This document shows, in pieces, positions 26,319 through 35,871 of a DNA stretch of 64,000 bases; position 1 is the stretch's first letter, and every line of letters begins with the position of its first letter. The position numbers were made by a program, and so were the translations under genes. This DNA is from Caldicellulosiruptor saccharolyticus DSM 8903. GTDB taxonomy: Bacteria; Bacillota; Thermoanaerobacteria; Caldicellulosiruptorales; Caldicellulosiruptoraceae. The stretch covers positions 186,001 to 250,000 of the forward strand of contig NC_009437.1 of assembly GCF_000016545.1 (NCBI RefSeq). Direction: 5' to 3'. The notes beneath the pieces are model-generated. The model had not been told where the DNA came from, searched no databases, and worked only from the letters and a program-made list of their open reading frames with translations.

Positions 26319-27545
26319 TTAGAGAGTTATTTCTACAACTTTATTTGCCCTGTCAAGGACAAAATTAGCTTTTTTGTCTTTGCAGACAACTTCATATTCG
26401 CCCATGAAACCTGAGACTTTTACAGTGCCATTTTCGTCCGTAATCAACCTTTGTGTATCTGTCCACCATTCTTTCTTTATCAATTGGTAAAGGGTGGAGT
26501 AAATGGGTTTTACTCTGCCATCTTTTGTAATAAATCCGGCTGGTGCGCCAAGCCAAGCGAAAGTGTCAATGAAATTCCACCATGTAATTGCTTCAACAAG
26601 TGGGTGTGCAAACAACATTTTGTAGAAAAGTTTTGCTTCCATTGCCTGCCTTTCTTCGCCCTCAGGAGTTGATGGCCAGCTTTCAGGCTTGTAATCGTTG
26701 AGGTCTTTTATGTGCGGTGGCATAAGCTTTCCAGAGATTAATGTAACTTCTGTAAAGTGAAGAGGAAGGCCAAACCGTGAAAACCTCTCTAAAACTTCCT
26801 GTGTCTTTTCCACTCCCCAGAAACCCTGGTGCATATGTGACTGTATTCCTATTGCATCAATCTTCACACCTGCATCAAGCAATGCTTCAATCAATATTTC
26901 ATAGGCGTCTGATACAACATAGTCATTGATAAGCAGAATGCTTTTCGGGTTTGCCTCTCTTGCGGCGTCAAAGACCATTTTGACAAGACCTATTCTGCCG
27001 TATTGCCTGCAAATTCTGGTGATTCCATTGTCGTATTTGTTGAAATTTGGCATTATAACAACCTCATTTATTACATCCCACATATCGATAAGACCGGCAA
27101 AATCGCTTGCCTCACGCTTTATCCTCATAAGCTGAGCTTCTAAAATTTGGTCATTGGTAAGCTCTAAAAGCCAGTCAGCAGTGACTGTGTGCCAGCAAAG
27201 TGGATGACCTTTGAGAACAAAACCACCATTTTTTAACCACTCAGCTGCTTTTTTAAGCCGCTGCGTATCTGGTTTGCCCCTGACAGGTTCGAACCTGCCC
27301 CAGTAAAAAGGAAGAGTAGCAAAGTTGAAAAGGCCAACAAATTTTTCAAAGGCCATCTCAGTTTTTTCTCTCAGGCCACCTGAAAACTCGCCGTTTACAA
27401 AAGGAACAATTGAAAATTCTGCACATCCAAATAAAAACTTGTGTTTAGTTTGCCGGACTGTGATTTCAACATTTTTCAAAGGTTTGCCATCAGCTGCGGT
27501 GATTTTCAATAGAACTTGGCTTTTTCGGTGTTCGTATCTATCCAT
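26319..27545 (-). CDS. Cytoplasmic GH10 family xylanase/xylosidase-type hydrolase
   Basis: The GH10 barrel begins around residue 40 (FLFGCAEFS). The acid/base Glu161 is in WDVINEV and the nucleophile Glu266 is in LHFTEVTL. Conserved GHPLCWHT (residues 113-120), INDYV and WWNFIDTFAWLGAPAG are present. There is no signal peptide, so it probably attacks short xylo-oligosaccharides imported into the cell. A small N-terminal beta domain (ITAADGKPLKNVEITVRQ) and a C-terminal beta segment flank the barrel. It is the last gene of a three-gene minus-strand operon with two deacetylase/esterase-type genes. Confidence 0.92.
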   Translation of the reverse strand: MDRYEHRKSQVLLKITAADGKPLKNVEITVRQTKHKFLFGCAEFSIVPFVNGEFSGGLREKTEMAFEKFVGLFNFATLPFYWGRFEPVRGKPDTQRLKKAAEWLKNGGFVLKGHPLCWHTVTADWLLELTNDQILEAQLMRIKREASDFAGLIDMWDVINEVVIMPNFNKYDNGITRICRQYGRIGLVKMVFDAAREANPKSILLINDYVVSDAYEILIEALLDAGVKIDAIGIQSHMHQGFWGVEKTQEVLERFSRFGLPLHFTEVTLISGKLMPPHIKDLNDYKPESWPSTPEGEERQAMEAKLFYKMLFAHPLVEAITWWNFIDTFAWLGAPAGFITKDGRVKPIYSTLYQLIKKEWWTDTQRLITDENGTVKVSGFMGEYEVVCKDKKANFVLDRANKVVEITL

Positions 27546-27602
27546 TTTTAAAACCTCCTAAAAACAAATATTCACAAAACTCAAGTTTAATCGTATTACC
27601 AG

Positions 27603-28400
27603 CTACTTAATTTCAACAATTTCACCTCCTTTTACTTCCACAGCACGACCATTTACAGAAAGCCATACAGAAATAGCCGAAGGGTTGTAAACAATATCTC
27701 TTTTTACAGAAAACTCAAGCATTCTCAACGCTTTGATGTATCTTACAATTTCAATATTTGTGGCAAACCAAACAGAAGTTGTTTTTGAAACCATCTTGCA
27801 AAAATCTTCCATAAGCTTCCAGTTGTTTTCTCGTTCAAACTCGAAACTGTGGCCCCATACATACATAAGTTGTAGATGATTTTTATTTTCTGTTTCCAGA
27901 AACCTCTTTGTAATTTCGAGCAAATCTTGTTTATGATGGCAGGTTGGATTCCACACAAGAAAATTTGTTGGTATGTGAAAACTGTAAGTGGAATTTACCG
28001 TCCTTGAATATTCAATGCCAAGCGATGGCAAAATCTTAACAACTTCTTCATTGTAAACTCCATATGGATATGACATTCCTTTGACTGGATATCCAACCAG
28101 GGTCTCTAAGTATTTCCTGTCTTCAATAATCTCTTCAATTATGCTTTCAAGGGGTATTGAGTCTAAAAAAGGATGAGTTTTTGCATGTATTCCAACTTCA
28201 TGCCCTCTATATAGCTGAGGAACTTCATCAGGAAGGACAAAGATATCCTTGCCAAGATTAGCTGAGTTTAAAAAGAAAGTTCCTTTAATTCCGTATTCGT
28301 TAAATATGCTGACAAGTTTTCTGTCATATACCTGTCCGTCATCATAGCTCATTGTAAGCGCCTTCGATCTGCCACCTGGGAATAAATAGCATATATTCAT
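27603..28400 (-). CDS. Polysaccharide deacetylase (CE4/NodB-like) family protein
   Basis: The NodB-type motif TMSYDDGQVYDRKL (TFDDG equivalent, residues about 16-29) and VGIHAKTHPFLDSI (HSxTHP equivalent) identify a metal-dependent deacetylase. There is no signal peptide, so it acts in the cytoplasm. The first motif has Ser-Tyr in place of Thr-Phe, a moderate deviation. In the operon with a GH10 enzyme and an SGNH esterase it may remove acetyl groups from imported xylo-oligosaccharides; the substrate is inferred from context only. Confidence 0.75.
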   Translation of the reverse strand: MNICYLFPGGRSKALTMSYDDGQVYDRKLVSIFNEYGIKGTFFLNSANLGKDIFVLPDEVPQLYRGHEVGIHAKTHPFLDSIPLESIIEEIIEDRKYLETLVGYPVKGMSYPYGVYNEEVVKILPSLGIEYSRTVNSTYSFHIPTNFLVWNPTCHHKQDLLEITKRFLETENKNHLQLMYVWGHSFEFERENNWKLMEDFCKMVSKTTSVWFATNIEIVRYIKALRMLEFSVKRDIVYNPSAISVWLSVNGRAVEVKGGEIVEIK

Positions 28401-28430
28401 TCATATAATCCCTCCATTGAACAGAATATT

Positions 28431-30320
28431 TTAAATCTCATCTTCAGTTGTAAAAGGAGATGCTGGCAAACCCTCTTTGTTGTAAAGATTTGCACCTTCT
28501 GGATTGTCAGCCCAAGCATATCTTACATAAACAGGGTTTTGAATACTCTCGTGCCACACAACCACTTTGTCATCTTCTATGACAGCATTTGCCCATACAA
28601 ATTTTTTGTCTTTTCCAGCTATTGCAAAGTGTTTTAGCATGCCACCTCCTTTTGCAACAAGGCCGCTGCCCACATCTGAAAACTCTAAGATGATTTTGTT
28701 TCCTTCAATTTTCATAGATTTGTAAAGAGGGCCTGATGCAACTAAATCTTTTTCGCCGTAAGCCACTTTTTGAGCCAAAAGAGCAAGCCTTTGAGCTACA
28801 TCTTTTTTGTTCGATGGGTGAAGGTCGTTCCACTCACCAAGGTCAATTGCAACTGCCATTCCCACATTGTCAAGGGAAAGAAGTGCTCTTCTTTGTTCTT
28901 CTCTCAGCTTTGCCCAGTTGCTCTCACAAGGCTGCGGCTTTGCTTCCATAAAGTTTGCAAGCTGCACATATAAAAATGGTAGATTGCTATCACCCCATTT
29001 CTTTCTCCAGTCTTCAACAAGGCTACATAGCTTTTTGCAGTAGCCCTCAGGCCTGTCTGTATTGGACTCACCCTGGTACCATATTATACCTTTTATACTG
29101 TAATTTAAAAGCGGTGCAATCATTCCGTTATAAAGACCTGTAGGTTTGTACTGCCAAAAAGTTTGTGGTGGCAGAGGTTCTTTGGCATGAACTCCAACCT
29201 TGCACAGCCATTTGCCTTTGAGATCAAGCTTGCACTCTTCTGTAAATATCTTGTATTCCTTTCCTTTTACAAACTCTCCATTCCCATCGTTGCTTATTAC
29301 TCTTACAACAATTGTATTTTTTCCTTCTTTTAGAAGACCTGAAGGTATATTATACTTTCTTGGTGGATATCGATATGAAGTTGAACCAATCAATTTTCCG
29401 TTGACATATGTAAAGTCACTGTCAACTATTGTCCCAAGGTATAATTTTGCTGGTTTTCCTGCCATGCACGAAGGTATGTCTATTTCTTTTCTAAACCACA
29501 CAACACCTATTGTTGAGTCAAGCCCCATTTCCTTCCATGAGCCCGGGATGGTTACTGTTTTCCAATCAGATGGGCTATAGTTTTCTTCAAAGAATGGTAG
29601 AGGTTGATTTTTAAGTCCAATGTCAAAAGCATCTAAATAGTCAAACCATGCCTTTATTTTTGTTTCCTCTTCTTTTTTGACAGATTCTATATAGCCGTCG
29701 TCTTTGAGTTTTTCAAGTTCTTCAGGATTTTCAAGAAAGTTGTATACTATGTCTTTGCTCATCCACGCTTCTATTGGAGTTCCACCAACACATGCCTTAA
29801 TCAGTCCAATTGGTACATTGTATTTTTTGTAAAGCGCTTTTGCAAAAAAATACCCCACAGCTGAAAATTTAAGTACTGTTTCTTTATTCAAAGGTTCCCA
29901 GACTCCTCCGTCTAAATCTTCCTTTGGACCTTTGAAATGGTATCTGTCTGGAACTGTAAATTGTCTAATTAAAGGAATATCGCAATCGTCAAGTTCTTCC
30001 TTGTAGATATCTATTACTCTTTCCATTGGCACAACCATATTCGATTGTCCAGAGCAAACCCATACATCACCAATCAGTATGTCTTTAATAGTAATAACTG
30101 AATTTTGGGACTTTATTTCCATAGAGTAAGGGCCACCTGCCTGCATCGGTTGCAAGGTAACTTCCCATTTTCCGTTGTCATCAGCTGCAGCTATATATGA
30201 TTTGCCTAAGAAATTTACTGTTACTGTTTCTCTTGGCTCAGCCCAGCCCCATACCTTTACTTTTTTATCTCTTTGAAGTACCATCCCATCACTCAGTAAA
30301 AATGGCAATCTTAATGGCAT
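28431..30320 (-). CDS. Sialate O-acetylesterase-type SGNH esterase
   Basis: The SGNH/GDSL blocks are present: WVCSGQSNMVVPM (catalytic Ser), IIWYQGESNTDRP and DLHPSNKKDVAQRL (catalytic Asp/His pair). An N-terminal beta-sandwich (residues 1-90) and an inserted galactose-binding-like domain (about 255-365: GVVWFRKEIDIPS, LYLGTIVDSDFTYVNGKLIG) match the long 629 aa form of this family. No signal peptide is seen. It is the first gene of the operon with CE4 and GH10 genes, and its most likely substrate is acetylated xylo-oligosaccharides rather than sialic acid. Confidence 0.87.
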   Translation of the reverse strand: MPLRLPFLLSDGMVLQRDKKVKVWGWAEPRETVTVNFLGKSYIAAADDNGKWEVTLQPMQAGGPYSMEIKSQNSVITIKDILIGDVWVCSGQSNMVVPMERVIDIYKEELDDCDIPLIRQFTVPDRYHFKGPKEDLDGGVWEPLNKETVLKFSAVGYFFAKALYKKYNVPIGLIKACVGGTPIEAWMSKDIVYNFLENPEELEKLKDDGYIESVKKEEETKIKAWFDYLDAFDIGLKNQPLPFFEENYSPSDWKTVTIPGSWKEMGLDSTIGVVWFRKEIDIPSCMAGKPAKLYLGTIVDSDFTYVNGKLIGSTSYRYPPRKYNIPSGLLKEGKNTIVVRVISNDGNGEFVKGKEYKIFTEECKLDLKGKWLCKVGVHAKEPLPPQTFWQYKPTGLYNGMIAPLLNYSIKGIIWYQGESNTDRPEGYCKKLCSLVEDWRKKWGDSNLPFLYVQLANFMEAKPQPCESNWAKLREEQRRALLSLDNVGMAVAIDLGEWNDLHPSNKKDVAQRLALLAQKVAYGEKDLVASGPLYKSMKIEGNKIILEFSDVGSGLVAKGGGMLKHFAIAGKDKKFVWANAVIEDDKVVVWHESIQNPVYVRYAWADNPEGANLYNKEGLPASPFTTEDEI

Positions 30321-30420
30321 AATTAATCACCTCGAAACAATACTAATGTTTTTTAAATTTGGATTGCTTGAATCTGCAAAGTAAAAACTATTTTAATATT
30401 TTTTGGACCTTTTAATATAA

Positions 30421-30434
30421 GAAAACGATTTCAA
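30421..30434 (-). promoter_or_regulatory. cre/LacI-type operator of the GH10 operon
   Basis: GAAAACGATTTCA fits the WGAAANCGNTTNCA-like cre pattern and lies about 100 bases upstream of the SGNH esterase gene. Catabolite or pathway-specific repression is inferred. Confidence 0.5.
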
Positions 30435-30774
30435 AGAAAGATACAAGCCTAAACCCATACCCTCATTAACTCTGGTTGTAAAAACCAAATGAGATAGAAA
30501 ATTAAAATGTGATTAGCTTCTGCAGTTTTGAGTGTTGAAATATAAAATTAGCCTAAATTATGATAACTAATATACAAATATTATATCACTCAAAAAAGGT
30601 AAAGAAAACTGAATAATTAAAAATGTCAGAACAATTTCTCAAGAGGTGAAAAAGGTTAAATTGAAAATATTTTTCTGCTACCTAATTAGTGATATCTTTT
30701 CCATTGTAATTGCCTATTATTTTAATTTTTATTATACATATTGATACAATTCAGCAAAAATTTACTAAGCTGAA

Positions 30775-30852
30775 ATGGAGACGGCAAAGAAAGTAATTCA
30801 AAAAGAGTATGACGATAACGAAATTGCTGAGCTTACAGATTTCTTGAAATAA
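30775..30852 (+). pseudogene. C-terminal remnant resembling Rpn-family proteins
   Basis: METAKKVIQKEYDDNEIAELTDFLK ends at a TAA. Similar ETAKKLI...G.D...IAE.TGLS tails terminate Rpn-family putative transposase/nucleases such as the one beginning at 63090. Only 25 codons remain and there is no upstream body. Confidence 0.4.
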
Positions 30853-31169
30853 AACAAATAAAAAAATTGAGAAAGCCACTATTAAATTAGCTGATTTTTA
30901 AAGCCTCCTTTCTCAAAGCCTCTATAGTCTCCAAGCTTTTTAAAACAAGCAGAGACAAAAAAAGAAAGAAGGCTTTTGTTCAAAGAGAATAATGTCGCCA
31001 AAGAGTATAATCAAATGCGTTTTTAAACCTTATAGTAATTTGTAAATATTCTGGAAACATTTGTAAACAAAGTGGATAGATTTTGTTACACAAGTGTTAA
31101 AAAAATATGTAAATTTTTTTTGTGACTTGTATAAAGAAAAAATTACTAAACAATTTCCAACAAAGATGA

Positions 31170-31175
31170 TATAAT
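31170..31175 (+). promoter_or_regulatory. -10 element of the S-layer gene
   Basis: TATAAT lies 57 bases before the start. A clear -35 is not obvious. GAGGAGAG just before the ATG is a strong ribosome site, as expected for an abundant surface protein. Confidence 0.45.
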
Positions 31176-31231
31176 ATACTCAGGCGTTACTTCTAAAACT
31201 TTCAAATATTTTGTGAGGAGAGAGAAAAGGG

Positions 31232-34200
31232 ATGGGTAAGTTGTTAAAAAGATTAGCTACTTTTGTATTTTTGGTTTACTTTACAGTAAATATCGTTGCT
31301 TTTGTTGGTATAGCAGCAAACACCCAAGCTTATAACCAGGCAGCTCAGGTGCTAAAACAAAAAGGAGTGATGACAGGAGATACTAAAGGAAATCTCAACC
31401 TTGACAAGCCTCTTAAAAGGTCAGAAATAGCAAAGATGATGATAATTCTTCTTGGCAAAAAGCCTTTGGCAGATTTTTATGCAAACCAAAAAAGATCTTC
31501 TTTTAAAGATGTCTCAGTATCACACTGGGCTGTAGGATATATTGAAGCAGCAAAGAATATAGGGCTTATAACAGGATATCCTGATGGGACATTTAGGCCT
31601 GACCAGTACTTAAAAGTGGAAGAACTCACTGCAATGGTTGTAAGAGCGCTGGGCGTTAAGGAAAATGAGCTAAAAGGGAAATATCCATTAAATTACATCA
31701 AAAAAGCCTATGATATGAACGTTTACTTTGGAATTGAGGCTGAGATTGAGGTTGGAAAGCTTATTACACGCGGCCAGACAGCAGTTATTCTATACAATGC
31801 ATTTTTGAATGAGTCGCTAAAAGAAGCAAAACCTGTTGCAATTGAAAGCATTGACAATACAACTGTGAAAGTCACCTTTGACAAGGAACTGAAAACATTT
31901 GACAAGTCTAACTTTGCGTTTGACAATGGACTGAACGTCTTAGATGTCAGATTTGCCGACTCTACTAAGAAGGTTGTTGAAATAAAGACAGCTGCCCAGC
32001 AGGAAGGAAAAGAATACACATTTGTTTACAGAGGACAAGCAACCAGCTTGAAATTTACAGCTAAAGTCATTCCATTTGGGTTAAGCGAGGATATAAAGGT
32101 TGAAAGCCTCAAGAAGATAGACATAAAATTCACGAAAGCAATTTCTCAAAGCCAGATTGACTCGCTGCCAATTAAGGTGTATGTCAACGACAAAGAGGAC
32201 CAAACAGCAAAATTTGCAGTATCACAAGACTTCAAGACAGTAAGCATAATATTTCAAAATAAGCTAAATCAAGGAGACAAAGTAAGAATTGCAATTACAA
32301 ACCTTATGTCAGAAACTGGACAGAGCTTTAGCATCACAAAAGAGGTATCCTGCATTGATGCCACCCAGCCCAAAGTGGTTGATTTTAAAGTTATCAACAG
32401 CAAAAAGTTTAAAGTGATATTCAATGAGCCAATTGATAGCAGTTCAAATGGAAGTTTTAAGATCTGCGATGTATCTTCTGTAGGTGCAACAATAAAAGTT
32501 GATGGAAACTACCTTTATGCAAAGGTTACACCAAAGTATGAAGAGAATGCAATTGAGATTGAAAACTACACACCGCTTGCAGATGGCAGCCACACAATTG
32601 AAATTGCTGATGCCAAAGACTTTGCAGGTTACAGGATTGTATACTATAAAACAACCTTCACAACCACCCTTGACAGAACACCACCAAGGCATGTTGCTTT
32701 GAACTTTGTTGCAAACAATAGGCTCCAGCTTGTATTTGATGAGGAGATAAGAACAATTGATGGTAGCACTCCAACTGGAGAGTATGAAGTGTATCAGGCA
32801 TCAGACAACACAAACCATGCAATTGGTGCAAAAGTGAAACTGCTGCCAGATGGCAAGACAGTTGACATTGAACTTGCCTCCGCTTTGAAACTTGATGTCA
32901 GAGCGCTTGTGTCTTTTGAGATTAGGTACAGAAATGTTGAGGATCTTCTTGGAAATAAAGATACAAACTGGACAGTTGTTTCTTCAAAAGCAAACGATGA
33001 TACAACAAAACCCACAGTGAAGTCTGTTGATGTTTTAGAAGGGAATGTTATAAAAGTTACATTTTCAGAGAGTGTCAATGCGCAAGACAGAGTATCTTCG
33101 TTCAAGCTTCTGTCCTCTGATGGACAAACAATTTTAGATCAGGTTGCAAAAAGTGTTCAGAGGCTGAAAGAAAATGACTATTCAACATATTTGGTTGAAT
33201 TCAGCTCTCTTGAAAAAGTAAACGGTGGGACATATACTTTAAAAATCAGTGGCATTCCAGATGTGTCTGTAAGAGAGAATATAATGGATGACGCTACTTT
33301 ATCTTTTGCTGCAAAGGATACATTGCCACCAACAATTACAGCAGCAATTGCAAAATATGATCCTGCCTCTGACAATGATAAAATAGACATCTTCTTCTCA
33401 GAGGCAATGGATGTTGATAAATTAAAGAACCTTAGCAGTTACTTTATAGGTAGTACATCTGCCACAATACCACTTTCAAGCGTCAAAGGTGCAAAGGTTG
33501 ACTATATATCACCTTCTGCAAACAGGGTGACACTTATTGTTCCTGGTGCTGATGATAAAACACCTGGAAAGTGGTCTGTATCAGGTGGGGCGGTTGACAA
33601 GCTTGCAGCACCTACTTTAACTGATACAGCGGGGAATTTTTTGGCAAATGCTACAATTGCAATGCCGTATTCAATTCTTGCCAACTTCAAAGGTATATCA
33701 CCGCAGGACATTGAGGTTTTAGCAATTGGCAGAAACACAATCCAAATAAAGGCATTAAATGACTACATATTTGCATCGTTTGATCCAGCTTCGATAATGT
33801 TCAGAAATGCATATGCTACCTCAAATTTAAACGGAAACCCTGATAACGACAAAATTGTAAGCCTTGGAATTGTAAGCTATGTAATTAGTCCTGATAAAAA
33901 GGTAGTGACACTAAAAACAGCGGCTCTGTTAACATCTGATGCTAAAGCTGATACAAATGATACAGGTCAGGAACCTGAAGATCTAAAAATCTATACAACA
34001 GGTTCAGGTATAAAAGACCAGTTTGACCAGGTGCTGAATATTCCGCCTACATTGGATGTAAACTTTTATCCGAATATAAAACTGCAGGACAAAATTTCAC
34101 CACAGCAGCTTTCTGTGTCTGTTGGCACAGGGCAAAACTCTGATACCATAGTTGTTACGTTTGATGAGCCTGTTACAACTTTGCCCGGTATAAACAATAC

Positions 34201-34702
34201 AATCTTGGCAGCAGGCATTGAGCTAAAAGATGGAACTGCGACACTTTTGCCCGATATCGACTATACAGCTTACACTCAAAATGGAGTGCTGTATATAAAA
34301 GTCAAAAAGCCAGGAGTTGTTGATAGGTCAATTTCTGTCGAAATAAAACGACCTGATTTGATTATAGACTACAATGGCAATCCAGTTGTTCCTGCAAAAG
34401 CTCAGGTTGTCGATCATGTGACAGAGAGGACATCACCTGATGTGTCAGCTGAGTTTTCCACAACTGATACAAGAAAGGTAAAACTTACATTTACAGAATC
34501 AATGGACCCAGCAACATTGGTTCCTCAGAACTTCTCCTGCGTTGCAGGCGGGAATATAATAAGCTTTATAAAATCTTCTGACAATAAAGCTATTGAAATA
34601 ACATTTACAAACCCACTGCCAGCAGGGAGTATTGTAAACATATCACCAAACGTCAAGGATTTGGCAGGAAACTCTGTTTTAACACAGGCTGTGAAGAAGT
34701 AG
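31232..34702 (+). CDS. S-layer homology (SLH) domain surface protein, 1156 aa
   Basis: A signal peptide (MGKLLKRLATFVFLVYFTVN..., cut near residue 32) is followed by two to three SLH domains (about 35-185: PLKRSEIAKMMIILLG, FKDVSVSHWAVGYIEAAKNI, GYPDGTFRPDQYLKVEELTA) that bind secondary cell wall polymers. The remainder is a series of Ig-like or SbsA-like repeats with recurring KVTFDKEL, KVIFNEPID, VTFSESV, DIFFSEAMD and VTFDEPV strands. No enzymatic domain is visible. This looks like a structural S-layer or cell-envelope protein. It stands alone, downstream of a long intergenic region. Confidence 0.9.
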   Translation: MGKLLKRLATFVFLVYFTVNIVAFVGIAANTQAYNQAAQVLKQKGVMTGDTKGNLNLDKPLKRSEIAKMMIILLGKKPLADFYANQKRSSFKDVSVSHWAVGYIEAAKNIGLITGYPDGTFRPDQYLKVEELTAMVVRALGVKENELKGKYPLNYIKKAYDMNVYFGIEAEIEVGKLITRGQTAVILYNAFLNESLKEAKPVAIESIDNTTVKVTFDKELKTFDKSNFAFDNGLNVLDVRFADSTKKVVEIKTAAQQEGKEYTFVYRGQATSLKFTAKVIPFGLSEDIKVESLKKIDIKFTKAISQSQIDSLPIKVYVNDKEDQTAKFAVSQDFKTVSIIFQNKLNQGDKVRIAITNLMSETGQSFSITKEVSCIDATQPKVVDFKVINSKKFKVIFNEPIDSSSNGSFKICDVSSVGATIKVDGNYLYAKVTPKYEENAIEIENYTPLADGSHTIEIADAKDFAGYRIVYYKTTFTTTLDRTPPRHVALNFVANNRLQLVFDEEIRTIDGSTPTGEYEVYQASDNTNHAIGAKVKLLPDGKTVDIELASALKLDVRALVSFEIRYRNVEDLLGNKDTNWTVVSSKANDDTTKPTVKSVDVLEGNVIKVTFSESVNAQDRVSSFKLLSSDGQTILDQVAKSVQRLKENDYSTYLVEFSSLEKVNGGTYTLKISGIPDVSVRENIMDDATLSFAAKDTLPPTITAAIAKYDPASDNDKIDIFFSEAMDVDKLKNLSSYFIGSTSATIPLSSVKGAKVDYISPSANRVTLIVPGADDKTPGKWSVSGGAVDKLAAPTLTDTAGNFLANATIAMPYSILANFKGISPQDIEVLAIGRNTIQIKALNDYIFASFDPASIMFRNAYATSNLNGNPDNDKIVSLGIVSYVISPDKKVVTLKTAALLTSDAKADTNDTGQEPEDLKIYTTGSGIKDQFDQVLNIPPTLDVNFYPNIKLQDKISPQQLSVSVGTGQNSDTIVVTFDEPVTTLPGINNTILAAGIELKDGTATLLPDIDYTAYTQNGVLYIKVKKPGVVDRSISVEIKRPDLIIDYNGNPVVPAKAQVVDHVTERTSPDVSAEFSTTDTRKVKLTFTESMDPATLVPQNFSCVAGGNIISFIKSSDNKAIEITFTNPLPAGSIVNISPNVKDLAGNSVLTQAVKK

Positions 34703-34758
34703 TTTGGTTTGTGGTATAGTTATATTGAAGATTTTATATAAATGATGAGGTGTTTAAA

Positions 34759-35001
34759 ATGATATTAGATGCCAAAGAGGTAATTTCTGATGTAGACAAA
34801 TATATGGAAATTATAGAGAAAGAAGGAATAATATTACAAAAGGATGGCAAGAAAATTGCCAAAATCGTTCCAATTAGGAAAAGGAGAAGAGATAATACAG
34901 AAGAAGTTTTAAAAGCAATAAAGGAACTGACAGGTATTGCAAAGGAGCTTAACATGGATGCAGATGCGGTAGGAAAGGAGAGAATTTTGGGGAGTGACTA
35001 A
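34759..35001 (+). CDS. Phd/YefM-like antitoxin
   Basis: This short protein begins MILDAKEVISDVDKYMEIIEKEG with IILQKDGKKIAKIVPI, the pattern of Phd/YefM antitoxins, and has a hydrophilic C-terminal helix that would wrap the toxin. GAGGTG lies 7 bases before the ATG at 34759, so this start is preferred over the GTG at 34750. It overlaps the PIN gene by 8 bases. The toxin is frameshifted, so the antitoxin may now be without a functional partner. Confidence 0.75.
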   Translation: MILDAKEVISDVDKYMEIIEKEGIILQKDGKKIAKIVPIRKRRRDNTEEVLKAIKELTGIAKELNMDADAVGKERILGSD

Positions 35002-35409
35002 GGTTGTAATTGATACAAATGTGGTTTTAGATTGGATATTAGGTAGAGAACCTTTTAAAGATGCTGCTGAGAAAATGTTTGAAATTATAACTTTAAGAAA
35101 AGATATAAAGGCATATGTGACTGCAAATAGTGTGACTGACCTCTTCTATGTTGCTAAAAAAACAATGAAAGTTGACAGAATTAGAAATTTACTTCTTATA
35201 ATTTTCAAAAAGGTAGATATTATAAGTGTATTAAAAAGTGATATAATAAAATCATTAAAAAGTGACTATAATGATTTAGAGGATCATTACAAATTATTTG
35301 TGCTCTCAAGATACAGGCAGATTACTTGATTACTCGTGATAAAGAAATGCATAGTAATAAAATTAGAATAATAACCCCAGAAGAATTTATAAAGGTATTT
35401 TCTTCTTAA
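34994..35409 (+). pseudogene. PIN-domain (VapC-like) toxin with a frameshift
   Basis: The N-terminal PIN motif is intact: VVIDTNVVLDWILGREPF, with the second acidic region VTANSVTDLFYVAKK and then YNDLED. One base is missing near 35287, so the frame stops at 35329 after RYRQIT. In the shifted frame the sequence continues as LQIICALKIQADYLITRDKE and ends ITPEEFIKVFSS at 35409, including the conserved Asp of the ITRD motif. As read, the toxin lacks its C-terminal active-site residue. It starts at GTG, overlapping the antitoxin stop. Confidence 0.8.
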
Positions 35410-35434
35410 AACTTGAAAATACCTCAAAATTTAA

Positions 35435-35479
35435 AAAGAGGCTGTATTAGTTTTAAAGGCAGCCTCTTTAAATTTTACA
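35435..35479 (+). terminator. Terminator after the Phd/PIN pair
   Basis: AAAGAGGCTG (35435-35444) and CAGCCTCTTT (35460-35469) are perfect 10-bp arms, followed by AAATTTTA. Confidence 0.75.
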
Positions 35480-35505
35480 TTTTTGCAAAAAGGAGTGATA
35501 TTTCC

Positions 35506-35871
35506 TTGCTTCTCAAAAAAATCTTCAAGTTTGATGCAGCGCACAACCTCACAAAGTACCATGGAAAGTGCGAAAGGTTGCATGGGCACACGTACAAGCT
35601 TGTTGTCACAGTCAAAGGAAAATTAGATGAGCAAGACATGGTAATAGATTTTGCTCTGCTCAAAGACATTGTCCAAAAAGAGGTCATAGATATTTTGGAC
35701 CATGCATATTTGAATGATATAATTGAAAACCCAACAGCAGAAAACATTGCAAAGTGGATTTGGCAAAGGCTCTACGATAAAATTAAAGCACAAAATTCTA
35801 CCCTTTATGAAGTTGAAGTCTGGGAAACAGAAGACAGTGGCGCGGTCTACAGGGGTGAAGATGATGATTGA
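35506..35871 (+). CDS. queD: 6-carboxytetrahydropterin synthase QueD
   Basis: QueD converts dihydroneopterin triphosphate to 6-carboxytetrahydropterin in queuosine synthesis. The zinc-binding histidines are in KFDAAHNL and LHGHTYKL, with the catalytic Cys in YHGKCERLHGH and the Glu/His motif of NPTAENIAKW and EVWETEDSGAVY. The frame is open further upstream, but AAGGAG lies before the TTG at 35506, which begins at the normal family start. It overlaps folE2 by 11 bases, so the two are translationally coupled. No queC or queE is adjacent and no preQ1 riboswitch is visible. Confidence 0.9.
   Translation: MLLKKIFKFDAAHNLTKYHGKCERLHGHTYKLVVTVKGKLDEQDMVIDFALLKDIVQKEVIDILDHAYLNDIIENPTAENIAKWIWQRLYDKIKAQNSTLYEVEVWETEDSGAVYRGEDDD

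Larger units (their letters stand above)
30321..31169. other. Long intergenic region with operator, promoter and Rpn remnant
   Basis: This 850-base AT-rich stretch separates the xylan operon from the S-layer gene. I see a cre-like operator (30421-30434) and a short coding remnant (30775-30852); otherwise it has no convincing gene or structure. Confidence 0.5.

Noticed and set aside
30321-31231. Small protein genes in the long intergenic region
   Set aside because: Apart from the 25-codon Rpn-like remnant, no frame with start, ribosome site and coding-like composition was found.
35410-35505. preQ1 riboswitch before queD
   Set aside because: The only structure is a perfect hairpin that fits a terminator; the preQ1 core is not recognisable.
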